DNA of 64,000 nt from Gari tellinella (taxonomy: Eukaryota > Mollusca > Bivalvia > Cardiida > Psammobiidae), in assembly GCA_922989275.2 (NCBI GenBank), contig OV277861.1:51747623-51811622 (forward strand), given 5' to 3'. Below, in pieces: positions 44,716 to 54,556 of this stretch. The translations under genes were made by a program, and so were the position numbers. Within the stretch, counting starts at the first letter, position 1, and each line of letters begins with the position of its first letter. The notes beneath the pieces are model-generated. The model was not told the DNA's origin, made no database searches, and saw only the letters and a list, made by a program, of their open reading frames with translations.

Positions 44716-45255
44716 AATATCATGAACTGTCGAATACTAAAGATGTAAAGTTTTGTTGGATACCTGGTCATTGCGGTATTCAGGGCAATGAGAGGGCAGA
44801 CATTGCAGCAAAGTCTGCCCTGGCATTGCCTGAATCTGAAATGAAAATTCCTTTCTCCGATTTCAAACCCCAAATTACTAGTTATATTTTTTGAAAAATG
44901 GCAGGAGTCTTGGAATGAGGAAACTCACAACAAGCTCCATGCTGTAAAACCTGTATTAGGTGAATCTTTTAACTCATGCCGGCCTTTTCGCCGGGATGAG
45001 GTAGTATTAGCAAGACTCAGAATTGGTCACTCTTTTATAACACACTCTTACTTAATTAAACGTGACGTTCAACCTGAATGTTTATTTTGTTTTGAACCTT
45101 ATACAATTCGGCACATTCTTATTGAATGTGCTGATTTGTGTTTAATAAGAGATAGATTTTTTCAGGCAGATTCTCTTCGGGAACTGTTTGAACTTGTTGA
45201 AATTACCAAGATATTTGATTTTCTAAAAACAATTAATATTTATTCCAAATTGTAA
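44670..45255 (+). pseudogene. LINE RNase H end and C-terminal finger
   Basis: In the next phase: FCWIPGHCGIQGNERADIA holds the RNase H His and last Asp. A TGA near 44894 follows. Past a further shift the sequence reads VLARLRIGHSFITHSYL and CLFCFEPYTIRHILIEC, the CxxC...H...C finger, ending at TAA 45253. No Met-initiated frame covers it. Confidence 0.8.
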
Positions 45256-45289
45256 ATCAATAAAATATATTAAAAAAAAAAAAAATGAA

Positions 45290-45700
45290 AAAAATAAAAA
45301 ATAATTGATGTTTAAATTTCATTTCATACTTTTTTCTCACATTAATATTTTTCGGCTCTAAATGACCATTGGTGTCGATGGGCCGTAAAACACAAATAAA
45401 TCAAATCATCCTCTCATCTAATTATCCTTCATCATTCATCGGCGCTTCATGGCCTATTTCGTGTCGAGGTACAGTAAAACCCAACTCATCTATCCATCCA
45501 TTAGACCGAGATGATCCCTTCTGCCAAGAACTTAAAGAAAGGCAGGTCGGTGGTTTTGATCTCATGTGCTGCTTTCAACGAAGGGGATTAGGAAAGTCGT
45601 CTTCCTGAGATCATCTTCATCTCATCACCCCTCATTAACCATCGGCGCCCTCTGACCTATTTTGTGCCGCACTGCCGTAAAACACAACTCATCCATCCAA
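45290..45700 (+). repeat. SINE-like repeats downstream of the LINE
   Basis: Two pieces: 45355-45480 with CTAAATGACCATTGGTGTCG and GCCGTAAAACACAA, and about 45500-45695 with TTAGACCGAGATGA, TCTGCCAAGAACT and GCCGTAAAACACAAC. The conserved central block resembles the Meta-domain SINEs reported in bivalves (not verified). Confidence 0.5.
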
Positions 45701-45794
45701 AGTTGACTAAGTAGGGCCCCACACCTTGGCGTGGATATAGTAATCGCCAAGTCTTTCTGCCAGAAAGGCTGATTATTGCGATCTTAAACTATTA

Positions 45795-47435
45795 TTAACG
45801 CTTTCACCGCCAATTTTTATACGCCCGTCTTCAGACGGGACGTATTATGTCGTGGCGCTGTCCGTCCGTCTGTCCGTCTGTCCGTCCGTCTGTCCGTCCG
45901 TTAACTTTTTCATGTCCGCTCTCTAACTCAAACAAATTTAGTCCAATCCTTTTGAAACTTAGTCAGAACGTGTATGACCATAATATCTCGGTCAAGTTCG
46001 ATAACCAGCAAGATTGACCAAGACATTCAAGAGTTATGCCCCTTTTTGTAAAAAACGGGCATATTAGTTTGTCCGCTCTCTAACTCAAACAAATATGTTT
46101 TAATCCTTTTCAAACTTTGTCAGCATGTGTATGACCATAATATCTCGGTCAAGTTCGATAACCAGCAGGATTGCCCCAGACATTCAAGAGTTATGCCCCT
46201 TTTTTCATCAAAAACGGGCATATTTTAGTGTGTCCGCTCTCTAACTCAAACAAATTTATTTTAATCCTTTTGAAACTTGGTCATCATGTGTATGATCATA
46301 ATATCTCGGTCAAGTTGGATAACCAGCAGGATTGCACCAGGCATTCAAGAGTTATGCCCCTTTTTTTGTAAAAAAAGGGCATATTTTAGTTTGTCCGCTC
46401 TCTAACTCAAACAAATTTATTTCAGGCCTTTTGAAACTTGGTCAGCATGTGTATGACCATAATGTCTCGGTCATGTTTTATAACCAGCAAGATTGCCACA
46501 GACAGTCAAGAGTTATGCCCCCTTTTTTTGTAAAAAAAGGGCATATTTTAGTTTGTCCGCTCTCTAACTCAAACAAATTTATTTCAGGCCTTTTGAAACT
46601 TGGTCAGCATGTGTATGACCATAATGTCTCGGTCATGTTTTATAACCAGCAAGATTGCTACAGACAGTCAAGAGTTATGCCCCCTTTTTTATCTAAAACT
46701 GGCATTTTTTAGTTTGTCCGCTCTCTAACTGAAACAAATTTATTCCAATCCTTTTGAAACTTGGTCAGCATGTGTATTACCATAATGTCTCGGTTATGTT
46801 CTATAATCAGCAGGATTGCCCCAGACTTCCAAGAGTTATGCCCCTTATTTTGTCAAAAATGGGCATTTTTTAGTTTGTCCGCTCTCTAACTCAAATAAAT
46901 TAATTCCAATCCTTTTGAAACTTTGTCAGCATGTGTATGACCATAATGTCTCGGTCAAGTTCCATAACCAGCAAGATTGCCCCTGACATTCAAGAGTTAT
47001 GCCCCTTTTATCATCAAAAACGGGCATTTTTTAGTTTGTAGCTCTCTTTCTCAAACAAATTTATTCCCATCCTTTTGAAACTTGGTCAGCATATGACCCC
47101 TAACTTTCAGGGTTCTTCCCCTTTTGTTTTTACCATGATAGGGTTTTGGTATGACTACATTCTAAGATCGATTTGACGGGCGTATAATGTGCCGGCTTGC
47201 GGTGCTCTTGTTTTTTGAGTTTTTAACCCCTACACCGTTATTGTGTCGTCTGCTTTAATATTATAGTCTGCAATATCATTTCAAAGTAAGAATTAAGAGT
47301 GTGTGACATAAGAAATAGCGAAACGGGTGTCAAACAATTTTGATCCTGATCAGACGGCGCGTTACGCGGCGTCTGGTCAGGATCAAAGCTGTTTGCAAAT
47401 TCGACAATAGGCGATTCTGGCGATGAAAGGGTTAA
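45795..47435. mobile_element. MITE family T2 split by pearl-like copy C
   Basis: TTAACGCTTTCACCGCC at 45795 and the rest of the MITE from 47213 to TTAA at 47432-47435. Comparison with the intact copy at 42904 shows copy C entered the T-run in CCGCCAATTTT...GAG. Confidence 0.85.
45818..47212 (+). mobile_element. Pearl/Helentron-like element, copy C
   Basis: Same ends as copies A and B and about eight ~161-bp units. One unit (with CACAGACAGTCAAG) is duplicated (about 46391-46712), which gives an open frame of 126 codons that is not a gene. Confidence 0.88.
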
Positions 47436-47548
47436 TATGATAATTGTTTGATCGTTAACGACCTTTTCTGTCATCTATTGGCTAATCGGACGCCCTAGAA
47501 AACAAGCGTTAGATGCCCTACTCTTATCTACTCTGACTTTCAACTTGT

Positions 47549-47766
47549 TTAGCTCATTTACGCCCAGTGGATTCTTCCATGTTTTTATATTGGATTAGTC
47601 CTTTTTTATCAAAGGGATGCCTGGTCAAAATTTTCATGTATTATATTGAAATTCCTATCAGCAAACAGTGTAGACTCTGATCAGACGCCACATAATGCAG
47701 CGTCTGATCAGAGTCTACACTGTTTGCCTATGTCCCATATATGGAATCGTGGGCACAAATGGGTTA
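47549..47766. mobile_element. Palindromic MITE, T2-related
   Basis: Core at 47662-47730, flanked by GCAAACAGTGTAGACTC and its inverse around GATCAGACGCC. The ends (TTTACGCCCA / GGGCACAAATGGGTTAA) are decayed. Confidence 0.65.
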
Positions 47767-47997
47767 ATTTGGTCATCTGTTTTCATAACTAGAAATAGAC
47801 TATGAGGTAAGAGGTAAAATTTTAACCTCAATGACACATTTGTCTCAATGACTCGTTGTATTACAAAATGTGCATTTCGAGGACCCATTCTTCTGATTTC
47901 TAAATTCATCACTTGTTCTGTTGTGTTTTGTAAAAGAAACAAACAACAGGCCTCTATAACTTACGCCTGAGACATTGCTATTTGTATAATTTTACAG

Positions 47998-48126
47998 CCC
48001 AAACAGCGGAAGGTATTAAGTGTTATGCCTGTGTTGGGAACGGGTGTGGAAATGAATTCAACTCCGTAGGTATTAGGGTCAATGACAACTGCAAAGGATC
48101 ATGCGTTAAAGCCAGATATAGGAGTG
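47998..48126 (+). CDS. Ly6/three-finger protein copy 2, exon 2
   Basis: 129 bases after the acceptor TTTTACAG, donor GTACGT at 48127. In the conserved phase it reads AQTAEGIKCYACVGNGCGNE and on to NDNCKGSCVKARYRSG. All five cysteines of this part are kept and there is no stop, so this exon has stayed open while differing from copy 1 at many residues. That would be surprising for an old pseudogene and suggests either recent loss or an undetected alternative first exon. Confidence 0.82.
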
Positions 48127-48212
48127 GTACGTATAACTAGGAAGAGGATATGAGCCGTGCCATGACAAAACCTGCTAAAAACGACTACTCTGTTTGACAC
48201 CCACAAACTATG

Positions 48213-48457
48213 TACAGTGGAGAATATGTTATTCTTTCCCGTTTAAACGCAACGCAAACGCAAAGCCCTAAAACGTAGAAAAGAACACTTTTTGGACAAT
48301 TCTGATAACTCATGTTTATATTGGTGGCAAACAGTTTGGAGCCAGATCAGACGCCGGGTTACCCGGCGTCTGATCTGGCTCCAAACTGTTTGTAAAAGAA
48401 AAAATAGTTTAAGCGTAAACGCGTTTATCGGGAAAGAATAACAGATTCTCCACTGTA
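48213..48457. mobile_element. MITE family M1 (TA target)
   Basis: TA-CAGTGGAGAAT...ATTCTCCACTG-TA ends and a central GATCAGACGCCGGG palindrome flanked by CAAACAGTTTGGAGCC and its inverse. TA duplication and CAGT ends fit a Tc1/mariner-type MITE. Other copies: 50081, 52033, 57431, 58018 and 59990. Confidence 0.9.
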
Positions 48458-49136
48458 AGCATTGTATTTAGCAGTGTTATATACGGTGTTTGGTAGAGTA
48501 TACCAAACTCAGATGCAGAGCCTGTGATGACAATGATGCTTGGTCTGTAATGCAACAAGGCATGTTTTGTCATGGCACGGCTCATATAGTTTACCAAGTA
48601 AACGCGATTGTAATATGTTAAAAATATACTCGATATGTATACATACAGGTATGTGTTAGTATATGCAGTACATACGATATTTATACTCTTGCACAAGGTT
48701 GTATATTCTCTTATTATACCGAATATGAAGATTATCAAAATACCTAAAATCTAAATTTAAGAAATAAAAACAAGCATTGCAGTGAATTATTAGTTTTCAT
48801 TTGCGTTTCGCGACCTCTTATATTCACTTTAGGCAGTTAAGTGCTAAGCTTTTTTGTAGAAATTAAATTTTCTGTAATGTTGTATTCTTTCCTAGTAAAT
48901 GTGTTTATGCTGAATCAAAATCATGGTGTCTGATTGAGCCAGATAAGTCGCTGATTGACCAGAAACTAAACTAAACTGTTCGACAGGTCGTCAACATTTT
49001 CCAAGAAAGTGTCAGTTTTTACTCCCATTGATTTTGAGTTCGCCCAACTTCGGTACGGGAAGTATGGAATGCGTTTTAACACTTTCAACCCTAAGACAGA
49101 GTTATTAGACTGGTCAAGTAAAGTTTCAAAAGTTAA
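48458..49136. other. Intron 2 of Ly6 copy 2, no other feature
   Basis: No exon seen. The open frame at 48409-48738 (minus) starts in the MITE and has no motif. Confidence 0.5.
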
Positions 49137-49387
49137 TTATCCCATTACCTCATAAATACGCCTTTTTACGCCTCTAATGTTTCCTCTACTGAAGAAAATA
49201 GTTCAAATTAATACTGCTACTTAAAAGAATCATAAGAACTATTTTCTATATTCTAGCAGATAATAGCCTAAAGCAGGCTGAAAGTAAAGCAGAATGCGCC
49301 TAAAGGCGCATTCTGCTTTACTTTCCACCTGTTGTAAGTGGTCACCTGTCTTCAAAACTACAAACAGGCTATGGGGTAATGGGTTAA
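49137..49387. mobile_element. MITE family T1
   Basis: Left end TTATCCCATTACC (TTAA mutated), right end GGTAATGGGTTAA, palindromic core GCGCCTAAAGGCGC. Confidence 0.8.
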
Positions 49388-49404
49388 GAGATAAATGCGT
49401 TCAT

Positions 49405-49720
49405 CCGTTATCCCACAGCTTGGTTCTAGTTTTGAAAACAGGTGACCACTTAAAGCAGATTAGTTTAAACAAAGTTTTATTCAGAGAAAATGATTGGACA
49501 ACAGGCAAAGCCTATGCGTGTCCTCTTTAAGCAGGTTGAAAGTAAAGCAGAATATTGCGCATTCTACTTTATTTTCAGCCTGCTTTTAACATCAATCTGC
49601 TAGGATATAGAAACTATATATTTTGGTTCATATTATTAACTATAAATTAGAAGCATTTTCTCAAGGTGGGACACACATTAAAGACGTATAAAAAGGCGTA
49701 TTTATTTGGAAATGGGTTAA
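49405..49720. mobile_element. MITE family T1, expanded copy
   Basis: Left end near TTATCCCACAGC, right end AAATGGGTTAA (49710-49720), core GCAGAATATTGCGCATTCT, with a ~90-bp extra segment. It ends 24 bp upstream of exon 3 of Ly6 copy 2, so it borders the acceptor region. Confidence 0.7.
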
Positions 49721-49744
49721 ATGTTAACATTTATTTTATTTCAG

Positions 49745-49929
49745 TGTATTCAAGGTCATGCAGTGATGTATTGGTGGAAAGCGGGTGTAGGGAGAAGAAC
49801 AACGAGACGGAAGTCTGCTATTGTACTACCAGCCTCTGCAACGGCGGTATAAGTGTTGCAACATCTGGTCTTAGCACGGAACTTCTTACCATAGTAGTGG
49901 CCTTTATGTTTAAGAAATACTGCTACTGA
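49745..49929 (+). CDS. Ly6/three-finger protein copy 2, exon 3
   Basis: Acceptor TTATTTCAG. In the conserved phase it reads YSRSCSDVLVESGCREKNNE, then VCYCTTSLCNGG with the terminal Cys-Asn, and a hydrophobic tail ELLTIVVAFMF before TGA 49927. Five cysteines complete the set of ten. One possible N-glycosylation site (NNET). The stop-proximal 3' flank matches that of copy 1 (TATATGTTTC...GTTCGATTTCATGA). Confidence 0.85.
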
Positions 49930-50080
49930 TATATGTTTCAATTGTTTCTAGTTCGATTTCATGATATGAGCAGTGACGTAAGAAAACCAAGGTCCAAGGT
50001 TCAAAGATCGTTCTCAAGTATTTGATTTGTCTGATTTGAGCTTACATGTACTTTCAAACTGCTTTAAAGCTACACTCTGC

Positions 50081-50330
50081 TACAGTGGAGAATCTGTTAT
50101 TCTTTCCCGATAAACGTGTTTACGCTTAAACTATTTTTTCTTTTACAAACAGTTTGGAGCCAGATCAGACGCCGGGTAAACCGGCGTCTGATCTGACTCC
50201 AAACTGTTTGCCATCAATATAAACATGAGTTATCAAAATTGTCCAAACATTGTTCTTTTCTACGTTTTAGGGCTTTGCGTTTGCGTACGTTTGCGTTTAA
50301 ACGGGAAAGAATAACAGATTCTCCACTGTA
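50081..50330. mobile_element. MITE family M1
   Basis: Complete, TA to TA, core GCCGGGTAAACCGGC. Confidence 0.9.
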
Positions 50331-50364
50331 CTACGTTTAATATGATAAAACTGTCATGCCTATA

Positions 50365-50435
50365 ACAAACATTTTGGAGACAGACCAGACGCCTGGTTAC
50401 CTGGCGTCTGATCAGGCTCCACACTGCTTGCAACA
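50365..50435. repeat. M1/T2-type palindromic core with CCTGG arm
   Basis: Reads GACGCCTGGTTACCTGGCGTC: a paired change from the GCCGGG...CCCGGC form. Outer MITE ends not identified. Confidence 0.75.
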
Positions 50436-50523
50436 CATATTAAAAACAAAACAACTGTGGTGTGTAAAACAAATTCAATAATTGTAGTTTTCTTCAGTTG
50501 ATTGAAATGCGTTTCGTATGCGT

Positions 50524-50767
50524 TTAACCCTTTCATGATCAAGTTTATCGTGAGATATTTACCCCTTCACCGTCATATTGTCGTCTGCTTCAATGTTGTT
50601 GTCTGCAATATCGTTTCAAAGTTAGATTTAAGGCAGTAAATGAAGCATTCCAAAACGAGTGGCAAACATGTTTTATCCTGATCAGACGCCGCTATGCGCG
50701 GCGTCTGATCATGATAAAAAATGTTTGCAAATGCGCTTTATTACGTCATTGAGAGTCAAAGGGTTAA
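50524..50767. mobile_element. MITE family T2
   Basis: TTAACCCTTTCATGATC to GAGAGTCAAAGGGTTAA, core GCCGCTATGCGCGGC. Confidence 0.88.
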
Positions 50768-50836
50768 ACCGGAAAGAATGGCGTTGTCACACCGTACCTC
50801 CATCTTTACGGTTCAAGCTTAACAGTGTACTGAAAA

Positions 50837-51026
50837 CAGTCGAACTTCGATAAATCGAACTTAGTTAAAAATAAAACATACACATATTTTAAAGTTAAAA
50901 CGTGGCTTAGCCACGTTTTAACTTTGAAATATGGGTATGTTTGACTCAACCGAGCATGAAATAATGCAGTTAATGTGTAGAACTATCGGATAGTTCGAGC
51001 GAGTTCGAAATATCGAAATTCGACTG
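50837..51026. mobile_element. MITE family M3 (CAGTCGAACTTCGAT ends)
   Basis: CAGTCGAACTTCGATAAATC at the left and the inverse ATATCGAAATTCGACTG at the right, TA following. Centre is the perfect palindrome AAAACGTGGCTTAGCCACGTTTT or longer (50888-50930). Confidence 0.85.
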
Positions 51027-51306
51027 TATGTAGATGTAGTAACCCATGGAGTTTGTACAGATTGTATATATAAAACGTTATTTCCGGAAATTAGTTTGAT
51101 TAAAGAAGAAGACGAGTGCCAGTAATATTCAAATTGATAGCAAACGAGTTAAGTGTTTCGGACAAGTCTTTACGTCAGAGGTGACCCAGAATTGAGGAAA
51201 GCTTGTAGACTCTTTTTAATATCCCGAATAACGATATAGATACAGACGCGGATCAAGAAGTTCACGCTAGGGCTTCTCGGGTACGAGGTGAGTGAACTGG
51301 GTTTTA

Positions 51307-51700
51307 CGGAACAGAACAGAACAGAACAGAATATTTATTTTGGCTTAAGCATAACAGCTCATCACCATACATACATATAAACATTGCATGCGTTGAAAAT
51401 AATCAACATATCATGTTTATCACATGAAAAACAGTGAAAAACTGTGAGAGTGTTAATCTCGGAATATTTCAGTACTTAAAAGTATAAGTAAGTTTCGAGT
51501 AATTTCTTTTGTCATTAGGACATTCTCTTTTGTTTTTTACGGCATTTAACACTGAAAAGGCCATTTAGCGCCAATGAATGATAAGATGAGGAGATACTTC
51601 AGAGCAGCTATGGCTAATCTCATTCGCTGCGATCAACGCCATCGAATTGCATTCCATTAATTCTTGGCAGAGCGGATAATCTCCGTCAAATGAACAAAAC
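51307..51700 (-). mobile_element. SINE-like repeat with (TTCTG)n tail
   Basis: On the minus strand it contains TCTGCCAAGAATT, GAATGAGATTAGCC, TTGGCGCTAAATGGCC and ATGCCGTAAAAAAC, in the order seen at 45500-45695, and ends in four TTCTG units. Retroposed SINE, possibly with a borrowed LINE tail. Confidence 0.6.
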
Positions 51701-51726
51701 ATTCTGTATGACAATCAAGACACAGA

Positions 51727-51970
51727 GGCCTGTCTTACGAAACGTCGTACGATAAGGACGATCGTAAGTCAAAACTTTTTTTTAAAAAAATGCCTAATTT
51801 CTGATTTCTCCATCTAATCCTGTTTTGTAACATCTCTTTGGAATCGTCTTTTCAAGACGATTCCAAAGAGATGTGACAAAACAGGATTAGATGGATAAAT
51901 TAATAATATTTGAGAATTTAGAAACTGACGTACGACAATATTTGTCGTACAACGTTTCGTAAGACAGGCC
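51727..51970. mobile_element. TIR element with GGCCTGTCTTACGAAACG ends
   Basis: ~26-bp TIRs and a large central inverted repeat (arm TAATCCTGTTTTG...GGAATCGTCTT; about 51814-51897). Non-coding. Confidence 0.85.
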
Positions 51971-52032
51971 CAAGAACCGCGGCAAGGTAGGAATGCCCCT
52001 GGGGCATTACCCAAGCTAGTTTTTGGCACACA

Positions 52033-52282
52033 TACAGTGGATAATCTGTTATTCTTTCCCGTTTAAACGCAAACGTACGCAAACGCAAAGCACTAAAACG
52101 TAGAAAAGAACAACTTTTGGACAATTCTGATATTTCATGTTTATCTTGGTGGCAAACAGTTTGGAGCCTGATCAGACGCCGGGTTGCCCGGCGTCTGATC
52201 TGGCTCCAAACTGTTTGTAAAAGAATAAATAGTTTTCGCGTAAACGCGTTTATCGGGAAAGAATAACAGATTCTCCACTGTA
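52033..52282. mobile_element. MITE family M1
   Basis: Complete, TA to TA, core GCCGGGTTGCCCGGC. Confidence 0.9.
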
Positions 52283-53061
52283 GTACTCAACTGTGCGTGT
52301 ATATGTCCACGTCCCGTTTCGCCGTGGTATAAATCCTATACTACCACCGTATAGCAACGACTCCGGAAATAGGTACCAGGCGAAGCGAGGAAAATCAACA
52401 TAAACAGACATAGCAGGTATGAAATTCGCTGTTATTTTGAACTTCCATTTAGTTAGCCAGCACAAATGAACCACTAATGGATCCACATATATTTATTGAT
52501 ATAACTCATAGTTTCAACTGATGTATACGTTGTAAGATCGTCGTACTACAGCTATAAAATGCCTCCCTGGTACCGAGCAAAAGTCAACATTGCTTCATGT
52601 TAGGATCTTATTTAAGGACAAACGCATATATACATTCACGGATATCATGCCGAATCCAAGAGTATGATTGTACCATTTCATGTACAAAAAATTGTAATTT
52701 TACATATATCGTGTGAGAAGTTATCCGCAGAATAATATTTATGGGTGTGTACGGCGAATAGTTGTGTTTGTGTACGGAGTATAGCAGTTATGGTGGACTT
52801 TTATGTACGGAGAATAGCTGTTCCATAATTATTAAAACCCCTTTTTAATATAGAGTTTTGCATCAAAACAACAGACCGTGGACCTATTCAGTAAATTTTA
52901 TGAACAATTGAAATATTTAAGACAATAGCTTTAGTCTGTATTACTAGGTATCCAATAATGATACAAATTAAAAGTGTGCGCGGATCCCGAATTTTATCAC
53001 AGGAGGCGGTCAAACTTGACAATGTTTTTTTATGTCCCTATTCGTATTTTTTATCATTTTA

Positions 53062-53313
53062 GACAGACTTCTACTGCAAGGAAGCATTCACACAATTCGG
53101 CGACACCATCACACATCTCTTAGAAAACCACGGAAGTGAAGAGTTAAAAATCAGAAAATGCAAGGGGAGCTCAATTACAACCACCAGCTTCAAAATCATC
53201 CCAGATATGTGTCGCGAGCAAGGCCGGATTATTACCATCGACAATAACAATCACAAAATCCATGTCTCAAAAGCAGACATACGGCCAAAAGACTTCTATT
53301 GCAAGGAAGCCTA
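53062..53313 (+). CDS. Exon-like open frame of unknown function, probable terminal exon
   Basis: Preceded by a strong acceptor (TTTTTTATCATTTTAG). The frame from 53062 is open for 83 codons to a TAA: TDFYCKEAFTQFGDTITHLL..., and on to ITIDNNNHKIHVSKADIRPK and DFYCKEA. No ATG starts it, so if real it is a 3' exon. The block DFYCKEA occurs at both ends, as if part of a tandem ~76-residue repeat. The last codons lead directly into a ~42-base string also present at about 54750-54790, so the stop lies at the edge of repeat DNA and the exon may be truncated. No known domain recognised. Confidence 0.5.
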
Positions 53314-54483
53314 AAAGATAGATCTTAAAGGAGCTTTTATGCATTACTTTTGACAAAATTTCAATATCAAATTACCTCCCTTTGAATAAGAACAAACTTT
53401 AAGTGTTTCATTTTCGTTGCATGTGTCATTTAACCTGACTGTTTTTACTGGAATGCATTGGTGATCATATGGGTATTTTAACCTTAAAACAAAACAGGAG
53501 TTGATAAAGTACTTTAAAAGATACGAAGGTTGAAAATTGCTTAATGTAAAGTAAATGTAACAAGTGGGCAACTTCCGTTTTGGCTGCGTATATTAGACTG
53601 GCCTGCGAATTTTCACGATTTAAATCCTATAAAACACATGTGGGACGAACTAGGAGGTCGTGTTTGAACAAATCAACACGGTAAATGACTTAGCGTTAAG
53701 TTAACAGCATGCGCCTCCGATTCACGACATGCATTGGACAAAATGGTGGAAACATGAGATAATGACTCCAAATTCAATACATACAGCCCAATTTGAAGAA
53801 ATTTGTTAAAGAAAATTAGTTGTTCAATCCACCTGACACTGTTAAAAGACAGAAATTGATTAAAACTAAGTTTTAATGATGTTTTATTTAAAAAAAAAAA
53901 CAGTCCACAGAATGATTAGAACAGTCATCGAATAATGCTATTATTGAGCTCTTATTCTGTCAAGTTAGACCCTGAAAACCTTCCGTAGTTAATTTTTGTT
54001 TTAGCAAAGTCAAAGATGAGTTGTTTATCCTTCGCGGAAAGCCTTGACACTGTAGTATAACAACACTCATCTACTTGTGAACATATATATAATGATTACA
54101 GCTTATATTTCAAACACTTTTTATATTATAAGTAAATAGAAAGCTTATATAATTTCATGAAGTTATCCTATATTTTCCTAATGATTATATGTCTATAGAA
54201 CACGACCTTGACGGTTATAACTAATGCATGGTAGGCTATGGTGGAAAATGTGGGCCATAAAATTTAAAGGGAAATAATTAGTTAACATTTTCTTTTCACT
54301 AATGTCCAAATGTAATTCTTTTACACTTTTACTATGTTATACACATATAGTAGTTATTTGACAAAATCATCACTTCTGTTGCAATTATTTGAAGGTCAAA
54401 TCACTGACTTAAACATAATCTTATCGGCACGTGCTTATAGTAGAAAATTTACAGAAAGAAAAGTTTGATAATCTTCAGTGTCG
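53314..54483. other. Interior of the 4.17-kb element; nothing assigned
   Basis: 53307-53350 repeats part of 54750-54790. The minus-strand frame at 53344-53571 has no motif. Confidence 0.5.
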
Positions 54484-54556
54484 TCTTTGTTAGCGCAGTT
54501 GATAAAGTGATTGTCTAGCAAACCAAAGGTTCCAGGTTCGATTCCCACTCGCTACA
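54484..54556 (+). repeat. tRNA-like sequence (SINE head or tRNA pseudogene)
   Basis: Box A TAGCGCAGTTGATAAAGTG and box B GGTTCGATTCC at correct spacing, with weak acceptor pairing. A short T-run follows (TCTTTTTTTA), which could stop RNA polymerase III. The D-arm carries non-consensus changes. Function is doubtful. Confidence 0.55.

Larger units (their letters stand above)
43444..45285 (+). mobile_element. 5'-truncated LINE with RNase H (I/Nimb-like)
   Basis: Starts inside the RT domain (FQVRVGTTLSDMQ), continues through RT and RNase H to a C-terminal finger and an A-rich tail after ATCAATAAAAT (about 45259-45285). The order RT-RNase H-CxxC finger fits the I superfamily; the wording of the RT resembles mollusc Nimb-type elements (from memory, not searched). 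5' truncation and the A-tail show insertion by target-primed reverse transcription. Confidence 0.88.
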
